Shown here in pieces: positions 19,040 to 30,100 of a stretch of 64,000 bases of DNA; the first letter of the stretch is position 1; the number at the start of each line of letters is the position of its first letter. The stretch is from Yponomeuta sedellus (taxonomy: Eukaryota; Arthropoda; Insecta; Lepidoptera; Yponomeutidae), in assembly GCA_934045075.1 (NCBI GenBank), contig OW203722.1, forward strand, positions 2,387,001 through 2,451,000. Reading direction: 5' to 3'. Under the pieces are notes generated by a model. That model was not told where the DNA came from and searched no databases. It saw only the letters and a program-made list of their open reading frames with translations. Both the position numbers and the translations under genes were made by a program.

Positions 19040-22000
19040 TGACCGCTTTCCCTACTACAAAGCGAATGATGAGCGTTGGAAGAACTCCGTAAGACACAAC
19101 CTGTCCATCAATCCACATTTTCGCAAAGGTAATTTTAGTGTAGACACTATCTTTATATATAATTCTACTGGCCGTGGGTATGTCACCGAACTCGTCATAA
19201 ACGAATTGATAGATTTGAATGATTTTTTCGTATGGGTTTGGTGGCGCCCTGAATGGTTTATATCCAAAAATCAGCCCGGCAGAGAACGCTGTATGCGGGA
19301 CAACGTCTGCGGGGTCCGAACATATATATACCTCCAGCTGGACTCAAATCTACCACTTCTGTATTTGTAGTAAAATGTTTACCTGCTAAACCAACGACTT
19401 AGTTTTTGCCTACAACTTTGGCGTAGTGTTTGTAACAGGTTATATCTAGGCTTAATATTGTTTGAAAATGTTTTAAATTTAGTTCCTTGCGTACTGCATA
19501 CAGGCAGGCTGTCACAGAAAGTATTTGCAAAATTTAAAGGCATTATCCTATTTTTGAACTAAAACTTTCGGGAGCACTACAAATGATTAAATCCGTATAT
19601 AATTATAATTATCGTCAACCCATTATGTCCCCACCGAGGGTAACGGGTCTCTTCCCTGAGAGACTTACTCCTATAAAGGGGGAACCAAGCCAAGCCTCCA
19701 TCAAGTCAGGATTGGTGGATGCTTGGATGAGTAGTGACTGGTCTTACTGTGAGAAGTTTTCAAGCAGCCCTAAGGCCTCGGACTTGGCTTAACGACTGCC
19801 ATCTATTGACGGCACCTGGCACCAACCGCTTAGCGTGCCTTGCGAAGCACGGAACCGCTCGGAAAAATGCCACTAGCGCTAGTCATAGACGGCCACATAT
19901 GCATGCACTGAACGCGCCCTATATTGCTTTCGTGATCGTTTAAGATCTCTCAGGCAGCCGGGGCTACAAGCGATTCCAATTTCATTTATTTCATGATAAA
20001 GTAGTGTGTTTTAGCGTCCTATAACCTCAAACAATTTAAATAATCTATGTGTATTTATTTATAGGTGCAAGAGCCCCGCACGGAGCCGGTCACCTTTGGT
20101 CCTTGGCCGCAAACGCGATCGACTTGCTGCCAAACCGTCACAGTCCCGTCGCCCACAGTCCGGCCGCACACAGTCCCGTCTACCTGAACGAGCGGACTGA
20201 GCAACGGTACCTGCAGGAGGGGCACGTCTTAGAATACCCTAAGGTATGTGGAAGGTCTTGTCATGTAATGACGGTCATTAAGCCATGTCGGAGGCATTAT
20301 TTACGGCTTGATAACTTCTGACAGGAAGGCCCGCCACTGCCTTGCAATCCTCCACCAACCCGTGGTGGAGTATCCTGCAATTTAGGAAGAGAGCCGTGCC
20401 TCAGCAGTGAGGACGGACAAGGGTTGATATAGATATCAATGTGGAAGGTCTTAGTACTAGAAGGGATTATCAGATGTTGGAACATCATCATCAGGCCACC
20501 GTTGCACAGTGCTGGGTATAAGCTTTCCCCCCAAAGTGTCATCCCTCACAGTCCCTTGCCATCCGTATTCACGGATTTTCCGACTCGTCGCTATCGTCCG
20601 ACTATCGCGGTATGGTCTCCCTACTGACCGTTGTCTGGTTCTCGGCCGCCACTCTGCTATTGCCTCTATGATCAGCCGTGAATACTAGAAGGCTTTTTTT
20701 TGCTTCTAACTCTGCTTTGTACTTTATTGTAGAAAGTTAATCACGGTCCTTAGACCACTTTTTTCAATTAACAACACAATACAGGTCGTACAGATAATGA
20801 AACTACAGCGACCAAAGTAGTTTGTGCCAGGCTTCTCACTTTGTACTAACTCAGGCCAAGGATATTGGTTACTTGTTGGCCAATATCCTTGGCATCCTAC
20901 TTGTTTGTAAAGAGTTTATTTTGGGGTCGGTATTGTGTTAAATATCGTCTGCTCTCCTCAGTGTGTGACCAATCTAGTGGTGATTTACGTAACCGAGTAA
21001 GTCAGTACTACTATTACGCTTACTAAATTCTCATCAATTTCAATCTTCTAACTGTCTAATCGCGTGTCTAATCGCTATCGCAAAACGTCGGAATACTAAT
21101 TTCGTCATAATTATGCACGTAATTAGATCTGCCTGATCAGCCAGATAAATGCTAACCTCTGCTCTTTATTCTTCTTCTTCTTATTCAGGCTATATTAGTC
21201 AACTGCTGGACTTAGGCCTCCCCTAATGAATGATTGCCATAGCGCAAGGTTGTGTCAACATTGGGGGGTACTGCCCATAATCCCTACGCTAGGCATGCCA
21301 GTTGGGGATCGCAGTTTGGTGGAATTGTACTGCAGGGGGCGCTGCTGCCCACCCCCCGGTTTGTGTCCCTTAGTCGCCTTTTACGACACTCGCGGGAAGA
21401 ATTTGGGTTGGTGCTATTCTCTAGGCCAACACAATACAACAGAAATTTGCACCCATTTATTACACATCCAGAAATAAGAACTATTGAAAAAAACACGATT
21501 TCTTAAATCTAAGTAATGTTATATAATTGGCAGTCGCATCACTTAGAGCATGTATATTTAGACTCAGATACTTAGACACTCTCCGATCGGATCCAGCGGA
21601 TCTCAGCATACTTAGACACTATTCGATCTATCAAATGTGAACAAAAGGTTCATCTGCCAAGCAGGATGGGTCGACTGTACTCCTTTTATCAATTCCTCTG
21701 TCAAATTGTCACGCTCCTCTCCTCATTAGCAAGCGGGCACTTGGTGCTTGGCGACCAACCCTCAAAGCTACAGGCCTTTCTTCGTGAAGAAGAAGAATGA
21801 ACAGAGATACTTGCACGAGGCGCACATCATTGACCGTCCTAAGGTATTCATTCCATTTACCTTAGCAGGCCAGTTAGTCAATGAAATTTCCGCCATATGA
21901 TATGATATGCAATATTGTCAATCAGAAAGGGAGTTAGAAAGAGTCAATGCTCAGATTTATAAGTAGGAGCGGCTCGATCAGCATCTATCAGACTACGAAA

Positions 22001-23229
22001 AGGCAGAGGTAGCGTGGAAAGCTTTCCGGCTTTCAGGACTAACAATCAAATAGATATCAAAGAGATTGATGGTGCGGCTGGATAATACATTTTATATTCT
22101 ATGTTGACTGTTTTTAATTAAAAAAGCAAGAAAAATTAATTCAAAGCGTTCTTTTAAATAGTACCTAATTCCAATATAAATAACAGTGATTTTTTGGGAT
22201 GGCATAAAGTGTTAAACGGACAAGTCAAATTAACTGGTGTTTTCTCAACCAATTGCAGGTGATCGTTCTAGATGAGGCGGCTATAGCGGCGGCGAACATC
22301 ATACCTGATCAAGATTTCTTCTCCGGAAGTACAAGTGAGTTTGACTGCCTGTATAATAATAACTGTGCAATAGGGTAGAAGCTTATGTCAGGCAGTGCCT
22401 TCATGCAGCTTGGAGCAATTATTGAAGAAGACATGTTAATAGAGCCTTAGCAAATAGGTTAACCTCTTAAAAAATATAGACTCGAATAGGTTATTCGTGT
22501 ATTGTCTGATCATAATTATAACCGTGCGCTAATATTTGTGACAATAAACAGAGGTAATTTTCTTTAAGAGGGGCACCACCAGTATATCGAAGTTTGTTGA
22601 CTGGAGGTCTTTTCCACCCATATTACCTCGATGTATTTCTTGTGTCCTCTTTAGTTCCTTCTATCGCCATATGTTTAAACCAACGCAACATTCTTATCTT
22701 AATCTTGGTCTCCAGAACCTTCTCTAGTCACACAATGTATGACTATTCTATCATTCAATGAATTGTAATAATTCAATGTAAATTCTTTACGTTGAAATAT
22801 ATTTTGAATATAATAATATGTGTCTGGATTCCGTGCTTTGCAAGACACGCATTGGTGCCGGCTGTCATGTAATGGCAGTCGTTAAGCCATGTCAGAGGCC
22901 TTATGGGCGTCTTGATAACTTCTGAAATTAAGGCCGGCCACTGCCAACCTCCACCAACCCGGACTTGGCCCCCGTGGTGGAGTATGGCTTAACCTTCTTG
23001 TGACACAAAAAAAGGCCCGTGCCCCAGCAGTGGGGGTATACGAGGGTTGATATCGATATGTGGCTGGATGAGGAAGGCCGAGGGAAGTAGCATGCCTTAA
23101 CAGAGGCCTATGTCTTGTGATCGATTGTGATTGATTGATTTATATTTCTCATTTTATTTTCCAGTGTTCCTAAATCCGGTATCGTCGGAGCAGGTAGTGC
23201 GCGAGTGCGGCCTCCTCGTCGTGGACTGA
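19040..23229 (+). CDS. Forkhead (winged-helix) transcription factor, 3' exons
   Basis: Exons: 19040-19128, 20065-20243, 22259-22334, 23165-23229, all with GT-AG borders and compatible phases. The first encodes the recognition-helix half of a forkhead domain ('FPYYKANDERWKNSVRHNLS', then 'INPHFRKG'). The second continues with 'GAGHLWSLA', an Ala/Pro/His-rich linker and 'EQRYLQEGHVLEYPK'. The third reads 'VIVLDEAAIAAANIIPDQDF'. The last ends 'RECGLLVVD' with TGA at 23227-23229. Forkhead proteins bind DNA in the nucleus. The N-terminal half of the domain was not found within 3 kb upstream and may lie outside the window. The subfamily is not assigned: the HLWSLA wing segment differs from the common FoxA/FoxN/FoxO versions. 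SINEs fill the introns. A duplicated exon lies at 21734-21843. Confidence 0.82.
19785..19965 (-). repeat. SINE family C (5S-type) body fragment
   Basis: Minus-strand 'GGCTTAACGACTGCCAT' and 'CGTGCCTTGCGAAGCACGGA' are the complement of the family body seen in full at 55008-55373. Its left half differs after 'CTAGTCATAGACGG', as in 36405-36640, so these two may be a subfamily. Confidence 0.65.
20262..20440 (+). repeat. SINE family C fragment in forkhead intron
   Basis: 'GTCATTAAGCCATGTCGGAG', 'GCTTGATAACTTCTGACAG', 'CCTCCACCAACCCGTGGTGG' and 'CAGCAGTGAGGAC' match the family C body. It starts only about 20 bp after the donor of the second forkhead exon. Confidence 0.8.
20490..20700 (+). repeat. 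Dispersed repeat fragment (LINE-type)
   Basis: 'CACAGTGCTGGGTATAAGC' followed by CCCCCCAAAGTGTC resembles the 'ACTGCTGGGCATAGGCCTCCCCCAAG' motif common in lepidopteran LINE-derived repeats. An open frame over 20550-20670 is therefore not called a gene. Confidence 0.5.
21187..21445 (+). repeat. Dispersed lepidopteran repeat
   Basis: 'CAACTGCTGGACTTAGGCCT', 'AGTCGCCTTTTACGACACTC', 'GCGGGAAGAATTTGGGTTGG' and 'TGCTATTCT' together are a motif series I recognise as repeated in Lepidoptera. It carries three overlapping open frames that are not genes. Confidence 0.6.
21734..21843 (+). CDS. Duplicated forkhead exon, possible alternative exon
   Basis: Reads 'AGTWCLATNPQSYRPFFVKK' then 'KNEQRYLHEAHIIDRPK' and ends at GT (21844) after AAG. 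The C-terminal half aligns with exon 20065-20243 (EQRYLQEGHVLEYPK versus EQRYLHEAHIIDRPK), and GTWCLA matches GHLWSLA. Two acceptors exist. AG at 21732-21733 gives an exon in phase with the 19040-19128 exon, so it could replace the second exon. AG at 21728-21729, preceded by a strong pyrimidine tract, gives an exon in phase after 20065-20243, so both could be included. Both options stay open through 22259. A dead duplicate cannot be excluded without RNA data. Confidence 0.6.
22835..23065 (+). repeat. SINE family C body
   Basis: 'GTTAAGCCATGTCAGAGGCC', 'CCTCCACCAACCCGGACTTG' and 'GTGCCCCAGCAGTGGGGG' match the full element at 55008-55373. The 5S-like head is missing. It lies in the last forkhead intron. 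Confidence 0.85.
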
Positions 23230-23704
23230 GGTTCGAGTCCCCGAGTGTTGTGTCAATGCTGGGTTACTTTAACGTCAACTCTGCTCGGTGGACAGTGCCT
23301 TCACAGGAACAGACAAAGCTTAGGTAAAGTGCGGTAGCCACTATTGTAATAGGTCTCCGGTCGTAAATTGCATCTGTACGCAAGTGTGATGGTTCAAATA
23401 TGTTTCTTGACTGGTCCTGTGGTGGCAATGATTTATCCGCACTGACATTTTAGACAATGTAAGGGTTGTATGATACGGTTATTATTATTTGACTACTTGA
23501 AGTCGTTTGTTTTTAAGGCACGAATGATGCGGGGTCTTTTCTTCATTGGCTAAAGTTTATGTTTAACATTTTATCACGTTTCTTCAATATCGATAATTAA
23601 ACCACTTTTGATGAGCAAAAGTTCAAAACTAGTGTATTTTTTGAAGTAAATTGATTCAAAAAATTATACGACCGATTGTTTTATCTCAGAGTTTGAAATA
23701 GCCA

Positions 23705-23800
23705 ATCAGCAGTGGACACGCGTGGTAATAAAGCCCATATTCCCTCTTTCTGTGAGAAGGCTTGGGCTCTGCAGTGGGACGTAGAGGGTCCATAAAAAAA
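23705..23800 (+). repeat. LINE-type 3'-end fragment
   Basis: 'GTGAGAAGGCTTGGGCTCTG' and 'CAGTGGGACGTAGAGG' resemble the 'GCCCAGCAGTGGGACGTATA' 3' end common to lepidopteran LINE/SINE repeats. Confidence 0.5.
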
Positions 23801-23963
23801 TTTAAATTGATGGTAGTAATTAGATTATGAAACATCTATGTAATTTCCTTTTTTATGTACTTAAAATGTTCTCTGTCTATCTATCTATTTATCTATAGTT
23901 ATAAAGTTTCAAAATTGTATCAACACATGAAAATTGAGATTTCATGTTGAAACGAAATAAGTC

Positions 23964-24165
23964 GTCGACCTCTGTAGCGTAGCGGTAGCGTATCTGCATA
24001 CAAAAAAAACCCCAGGTCTTGGATGTTTACATCTTTGTGCTGTTGTTGTTTCTGGTTCCCACGACACAGGGTATCCTAGTGTGGGGCCAGACGCAGTGTA
24101 TGTGCCAGTATGTAAATGTTAATGTTAACATAACATAACATAACGTAACATAACATAACATTTAC
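23964..24165 (+). repeat. SINE family B with B-box deletion and ACATA tail
   Basis: The head GTAGCGTAGCGGTAGCGTAT is present but the segment with the B box is deleted, so the internal pol III promoter is broken. Body motifs follow, and the tail is a run of AACAT units (24124-24158). Confidence 0.85.
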
Positions 24166-24377
24166 ATACAGGCAAGTTAAAGTGTAACTTTAAATTGTAG
24201 GTATAAGAAAAATTTCACCAAATTTTTGTTAATTTACTTTCCTACCTCCTACGTTCTTCTTTCCTGATTTCAAGATTTTCTTGTTAGAAAAAAAATACAG
24301 TATACAATTAAGTTTGAAAGCTGTATACAATTTAAGTTTGAAAGCTGTTACGTAGTAGTGGAGAAAAGACTTGACTA

Positions 24378-24627
24378 CAGTCTATTTATTCTTACCTGTC
24401 CAATTTAGTAAACAAAATTCTAACCTTTTCAGATTAGATGCCTAAACTGGACATTTTCTTGCAAATTCATGAACTACCATGAACAATGTATTACAAAATT
24501 GGCAGCGTATTATCTAAAAGATTGTTCCAGGTTACTTCATTTATGGAAATATGGCAGTTTTGGACTAAAAAAGTCACAGTTTAGGGTAGAATCTTGTTTA
24601 CTAAATTGGACAAGTAAGAATAGACAG
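24378..24627. mobile_element. TA-flanked MITE with long TIRs (copy 2)
   Basis: Ends CAGTCTATTTATTCTTACC and the complementary GTAAGAATAGACAG, with about 40 bp of inverted homology and TA at 24376-24377 and 24628-24629. Shorter and partly inverted internally relative to 2142-2432. Confidence 0.78.
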
Positions 24628-24699
24628 TAAAAAGAAGAGTCGCATCATAACTAAATATAATTTTGGTTACGTATTTGTATAGGGAATAGGGGAGTTTTA

Positions 24700-25194
24700 T
24701 TTACATAAAAAGCGAATTTAAAGTAACCCTGTATTTAAGTGAATATAACAATTTATTGTAGGCAAAAGTAAGTTAGTAAATAATAGTTTAATTCCAAGGT
24801 ATAAGCCTCGCAATGAAAGTATGTTTAGAATAAGAAAAGGCTTGTGCTACGGACGTTTCAAGTTTAATTCGAAGCATTTTTCAAACTGGAATCCTTTGTG
24901 GGAACAAGCCTTTGAGGCCATTCGTACTTGATGCGATTGTAAAATGGCAAGATTATTGTTTCTACAGTAGGTTTTTTTAATAAAAGTCATTGACTTAAAT
25001 CTTTACTTTTGTTATTTCCTTCGTAATCGAAACTTCAATAATTAGTTATAACATATTTTAAACTTTCGTGACTTGTACACATAGTTAGAATATTAAGAAA
25101 CACAAAATTTTTAATCGGGAATGTCGTTTCAAACTTTCGCAAATGTGGGATCCAGTCATCAAGATGTGTTCGAGTGGAAAAAAGTCGCATGGCT
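24700..25194. other. No recognisable feature
   Basis: AT-rich, no exon or repeat family recognised. Confidence 0.4.
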
Positions 25195-25420
25195 TATCGT
25201 CCGACATTGTCAGTGTAGTGTGTCGCAACCCTAATAGTGCTTTGTGATAGCTGATTGAGGGTAGTCTGAAACCTCATCAGCCGAAAATACGAACGGGTGC
25301 CAGCCATCAGTCTTCTCGTGACCACGATGACTATAACGTCGTCGAAACGTCGAGGTAAAATAGCAATAAATTACTACGACATTAAGCCCCGAAAATATTC
25401 TAACTATTCAATAATTAGAG
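25195..25420. repeat. Possible Penelope-type terminal fragment
   Basis: 'GACCACGATGACTATAACGT' and CGTCGAAACGTCGAGG resemble the tail after the Penelope-like ORF (58345-58385: GGACCACGGCACC then GTGCCGAAACGTTGG). Only the small hairpin and GAAACGT core are shared, so the assignment is tentative. Confidence 0.3.
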
Positions 25421-25670
25421 TTATCCTTATCGATTATTGATGTTTCAGTTCAGCCCCTGTAACGTTTCACGTATATATCTGTGTGCGAAAGCGGCACTTA
25501 GCTCTGCCGTATTTAAATGAGGCGTAATATGTATCAAGTATATGATGTATTTCAGTGGATTTCTGATACGATACTGAGTCACATAATTTTTCATCAAAGT
25601 CCAGCGGGTGTTTCCCGATCGGTCGACCCGAGGTCGACCCTGTAAGTCGATCCCCTTTGGAGCAACTGGA

Positions 25671-25737
25671 CAGTTTCTCAGCTGGACAGATGGAGCAACT
25701 GGACAGATTCTCAACTGAACAGTTTCTCAGTTGGACA
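25671..25737. repeat. Short imperfect minisatellite
   Basis: Imperfect repeats of CAACTGGACAG(T/A)TTCTCA. They sit inside an unassigned block, 25610-25950, whose edges share GTGTTTCCC in inverted orientation. Confidence 0.55.
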
Positions 25738-25739
25738 AA

Positions 25740-26735
25740 CCAGCGGTACTTTTAGTCCCGTTCGTCATACTGATCTAACATTTGGGAAATCGTGTTCCCA
25801 TTAGATCGATTCTAATTAAAAAGTGTACTGTCATTTGCACAGTTTTAAACAAGACTGTATAAAAATAAAAGGTGGGCGTTGTGTAAACGGGAACATGATT
25901 TCGCATTGGGCCGATTGATCGGTTGACCGATTGGATGAATGGGAAACACATAGTCCAGCAGCTATCCCTTTCCTGGCACACAGACGTAGGTACAGTACTA
26001 CACATCATAAAAGTCCCTTCGGGAATCTACGTTCGCGCAGACTAGGAAGAAGTATAACGAAAGTACCCGAAGCTATAGATACATTCAACATGATCTTTAA
26101 CCGATACGGTTAAGGTGCAGAATTGATTGCCGCAGTAGCGCTACCTATTTCGCTCACGCTAATATTGCCAAACTAATAGTCACCTGCATCGATGACCTTG
26201 AATCAACCAATAGCAACAAAGGCGCGCGGTAACCATAAAATAAAACTATCTGATTGGTCGATCAACTTGCCACACATCAAAAATTTGTTCATCTGCGTAG
26301 GTACATCCGCGAGACTTATTTCTTGTGTAGCACATACGTGATAAGTTACATAATCAAGACGCTGGATGTTAATTCAAAATTAAAACTCTACGTAATAGTC
26401 ACATTTACTTGCAAAGCCCTTTTATGAAAGCTTCTTTATATGTTACAGCTTGGCTATGTATCTCAAAAACGCCGACGCTTACAATAAGTAAAGTTGTGAT
26501 AGCCCGGGATTAGAATGTCAACACAATGCGAACTATTCCCTGGTCGGTTGGCCTCGGACGAGACATGGCAGTGCCGTTTCTATGTTTCTAACATTTTATA
26601 TTCTGTACTGTCAAGATAAAAAGTCATAGTCACGTTAACCCGTAATATGAATTTTAATAAAGTTTCTCTATGTACGGGTTGTAAAAAATAATAATTTAGT
26701 ACTTAGTTAACCTAGGTTATGTAATAAATCACTCC
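25740..26735. other. No gene recognised
   Basis: Short open frames at 25775-26113 on both strands have no recognisable motif and are not called. No second copies of this sequence were seen. Confidence 0.4.
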
Positions 26736-27078
26736 TGTGGCGAAGGTAGAATCAACGTGGAAAATTAAGGAAAATCTGATAATTACTGCGCTGACGTGTA
26801 TTTTTGAAAACCGAATTCTACAAGGGAAAGTCCTATAGCGGCCGCCTCAGACCGCCGGAGCGATGCTGAAGGGTTATTCACGCCTTACAATACAATTATT
26901 AGTTCCGTAAAGGCCCGTGCCGTCCCAAGGTAGGAAGCAGCACGTTCGCTTAGTAAAAATTGCTTACAACCTTTTGACAGGCGGAGATTATATATTCGGC
27001 GTCCGGATATAACCGTACCGCGATGCACAACTAGCAATCGCCATCTAGTGAGCGGTAGTGGTAAACGTGGTTGTTACA
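26736..27078 (-). repeat. 3' LTR of the gypsy element
   Basis: 343 bp, reading identically to 31674-32016. On the minus strand it begins TGTAACAACCACG and ends ATTCTACCTTCGCCACA. It would supply the polyadenylation region of the element. Confidence 0.95.
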
Positions 27079-27092
27079 TCCTCCCCCTCTGG
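27079..27092 (-). promoter_or_regulatory. Polypurine tract
   Basis: On the minus strand CCAGAGGGGGAGGA directly abuts the 3' LTR, the expected place for the plus-strand DNA primer in LTR retrotransposition. Confidence 0.8.
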
Positions 27093-27131
27093 AACTCACG
27101 TCGTCTCGACGGAGTGACAGGAAAAGACGGT

Positions 27132-30100
27132 TTAGGGGTAGGGGTTCTCTATTTTTTTTCTGGGTCGTCCTCGCTGCCCCTTTGTGGCAGGTGCTTGAGC
27201 TTCTTGTTGAACCAACGGTGTCTTCTTCGGTCGTCCTCTCTTTCGAAGTGGTTGAACCGGTTCAGGGGTGTCATCATGGTTTCCTTGAAAACGAGTCAGA
27301 GCGGAAGTATGAAATATTCCCATCGGGGTATCAGGTTGGTCAATATTTGCAACTTTGTACGAGTTTGCTCCGCAACGTTCTGTTATGACATGTGGTCCAT
27401 CTCTGCGTGTTGCAAATTTAGCGCTCCTTCCTTTCGCGGATTTGCTGATAGCATGAGTTGACACCAATACAAAGTCACCGACTTCATAATCTGGATCTTC
27501 ACGTCTGTGTTTGTCATTGCTCTCTTTTCTTCGCTCCTCTTTATCTTCCCTAATTTCTCGAGCCTTCTCAAACGTATCATGCAATGAAAGTAGCTTAGGA
27601 GTCACTTCTGGAATGAAGTTTTCTGATAAAACTATTTGGCGAAAATCATTAGAGATATCGCCTGGTGTGCGAAGTTCGCGCCCGAACGTCAGGTAAGCTG
27701 GGCTATAACCAGTGGCTAAACTGTTCGCAGTGTTCATAGCAAATCGCACGCTTGGTATTTTCTCCTCCCACGTTTGATGGTCATTTCCAACAAGAATTGC
27801 GAGTTGGGTTTTAAGATCCCTATTCTTTCTCTCGACAGGGTTAGCTTGAGGGTGATAGTATGGCGTGAAGTCATGTTCTATACCCAAGCAGTAAGTTAAG
27901 CATTGCATTATGGAGGTGACGAATTGTGACCCATTATCACTTATTAGTCTCCTTGGGATGCCGTATCGCAGAAACACATCGTTGAGTAGGACGGTAGCAC
28001 AGTCTTGTGCCGTCGCCTGCCCCATACTGAAAAGCTCCACCCATCCAGTAGCAATATCCTCGACGATAAGGATCCATTGTTTTCCGGACTGAGTAAGAGG
28101 AAGGGGACCAAATAAGTCAAACGCAACTGTCTCAAATCTCTGGTTGATCGCCGTTGTTTGGAGTAGGCCGGCTGGTTTCATGTTAGATGGCTTGTACCGT
28201 TGACAAGGGACACAGTTTTTCACATATCCCTCTATGTGCCGTCTCATGCCTTTCCAGTAATAGCGTGATGCTATGCGGCGATAAGTTTTATCAACACCAT
28301 AGTGTCCAGCCAATGGATCGTCATGATAGGCAGCGAGTACTTTAGCCCATTCCTGTTCAGGAACAACGATCTGTGCCTCTTCGAGCTCTTCTGCTGGGTT
28401 GTACCGGTACAACAAGCCGTTATTTAAAATGTACCCCTTGTTGCTCCAGTATGATGCGTTCTCTCTATTGTTACTTTCAAGAGCACTGATCACTTTAGTT
28501 ATTGTTTCATCTTTCATCTGCTCTTCTCTGACTTCGGCAGGGCTCTTGGTTGGCATATCCACGGTAAGTGTACAAACTCCACAGCAATTCTCTGCAGTAC
28601 ATGGGGGTCTTGAGAGGGTGTCAGCCACTACATTGATTCTCCCAGGTATGTACTCGATTGTAAGGTCATATGCTTGGAGTTGCAGCGCCCATCTTGCTAA
28701 GCGGCCAGATGGTGATTTTAGTGACATCAACCATTTTAGAGCTTGGTGATCGGTGACTATAGTAACTGGCAAGCCTTCGATGTAGCCACGAAACTTATTA
28801 ACTGCCCACACCGCTGCTAGCGCCTCGCGTTCTGTGGTTGTATAGTTTCGTTCTGCCTTGGTCAATAGCCTGCTGGCATACTCAACAGGGTGTTCGTCAT
28901 TCTTCTCCCCCTGTACTAAAACCGCTCCAATAGCGTAGCTGCTTGCGTCGCACTTGATTATGAAGGGCCGAGTCGCATCGGCTTGACGTAGGACAGGGGC
29001 TGTTGTAAGACGTTTCTTCAGTTCAGCATAGGCATTTTCCTGCTCATTTCCCCAGCTCCAAACCTCTTTCTTTTTGGTCAGCTTAGTTAGTGGCTCAGCT
29101 ATAGCCGAAAAGTCCTCTATAAACCTCCTGTACCATGAACAGGTCTGAAGAAATGACAACAAATGCTTCAAATTTGTTGGCGCTTTCAGGCTAGTTATGG
29201 CCCTGATCTTATCAGGGTCTACTTGAAGACCATCTGGGGTAATATAGTGTCCCAGGTATTTCATGACTGGTCCGCAGAAGCGGCATTTTTCTTTATTAAT
29301 CGTGAGATTGTATTTTTTAATCTCTCTGAATACACTTGTAAGATCCGTGAGGTGTTTTTCAAATGTCGTAGAGAAAATGATCAAATCGTCGAGGTAAACC
29401 AGCATTTTTACGTCCTCCAAACCAACTCGAAAACGATCAATGAGCCTCTGAAAGGTAGCTGGCGCATTTCGCAGGCCGAAGGGCATTCTTCTGAATTTGA
29501 ATATACCGAATGGCGTTATAAAAGCGGTTTTCTCTTGATCTGGTTCATGCACTTTAATCTGCCAGTAACCGGCTTTTAAGTCTAAAGCAGTCATGTATGG
29601 AGTGGGCTTAGCCTCATGCAGAAGATCGTCAATTCGAGGGATAGGATAGGAGTCGGGGACCGTTACAGCATTTAATCTGCGGTAATCTACACATACTCTT
29701 GTGCTGCCGTCGGGCTTTGGCACAAGGACCACCGGTGCTGCCCATGGAGACGAACACGGCTCTATTATTCCTTCTTTAAGCATCTTTTCGACCTCATGTC
29801 TCAAAATCTCTTTCCGGTTTGGCGAAAGGCGATAAGGCGGAACTGATACGGGGTTAGCATCTCCGGTAACGATATGATGAACTGTGTCAGTCGAAGGACA
29901 TCCGTTGCTCATGAACACCTCACCATTTTCCTCGAGGAGCCGGTTCAGTTTCTTGTGCTGATCTTCATTTAGACTTGATGCTTGGATATCTATGGAGTTG
30001 AAGTGTAGATCGACCGTTTCCACTTCTCTGCTGTCGGGAAATAAACTCATTTCATAAGGAGTCAGATCGCTATCATATCTATGGACATTTATCTCTGCAT

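Noticed and set aside
20550..20672. Possible extra forkhead exon ('FSDSSLSSDYRGMVSLL')
   Set aside because: It follows sequence matching a dispersed lepidopteran LINE-type repeat, and the forkhead exons on either side already join in phase without it.
27048..27461. Plus-strand frames across the gypsy element
   Set aside because: They are antisense shadows of gag-pol, as are those at 27910-28749, 29163-29579 and 30349-31294.
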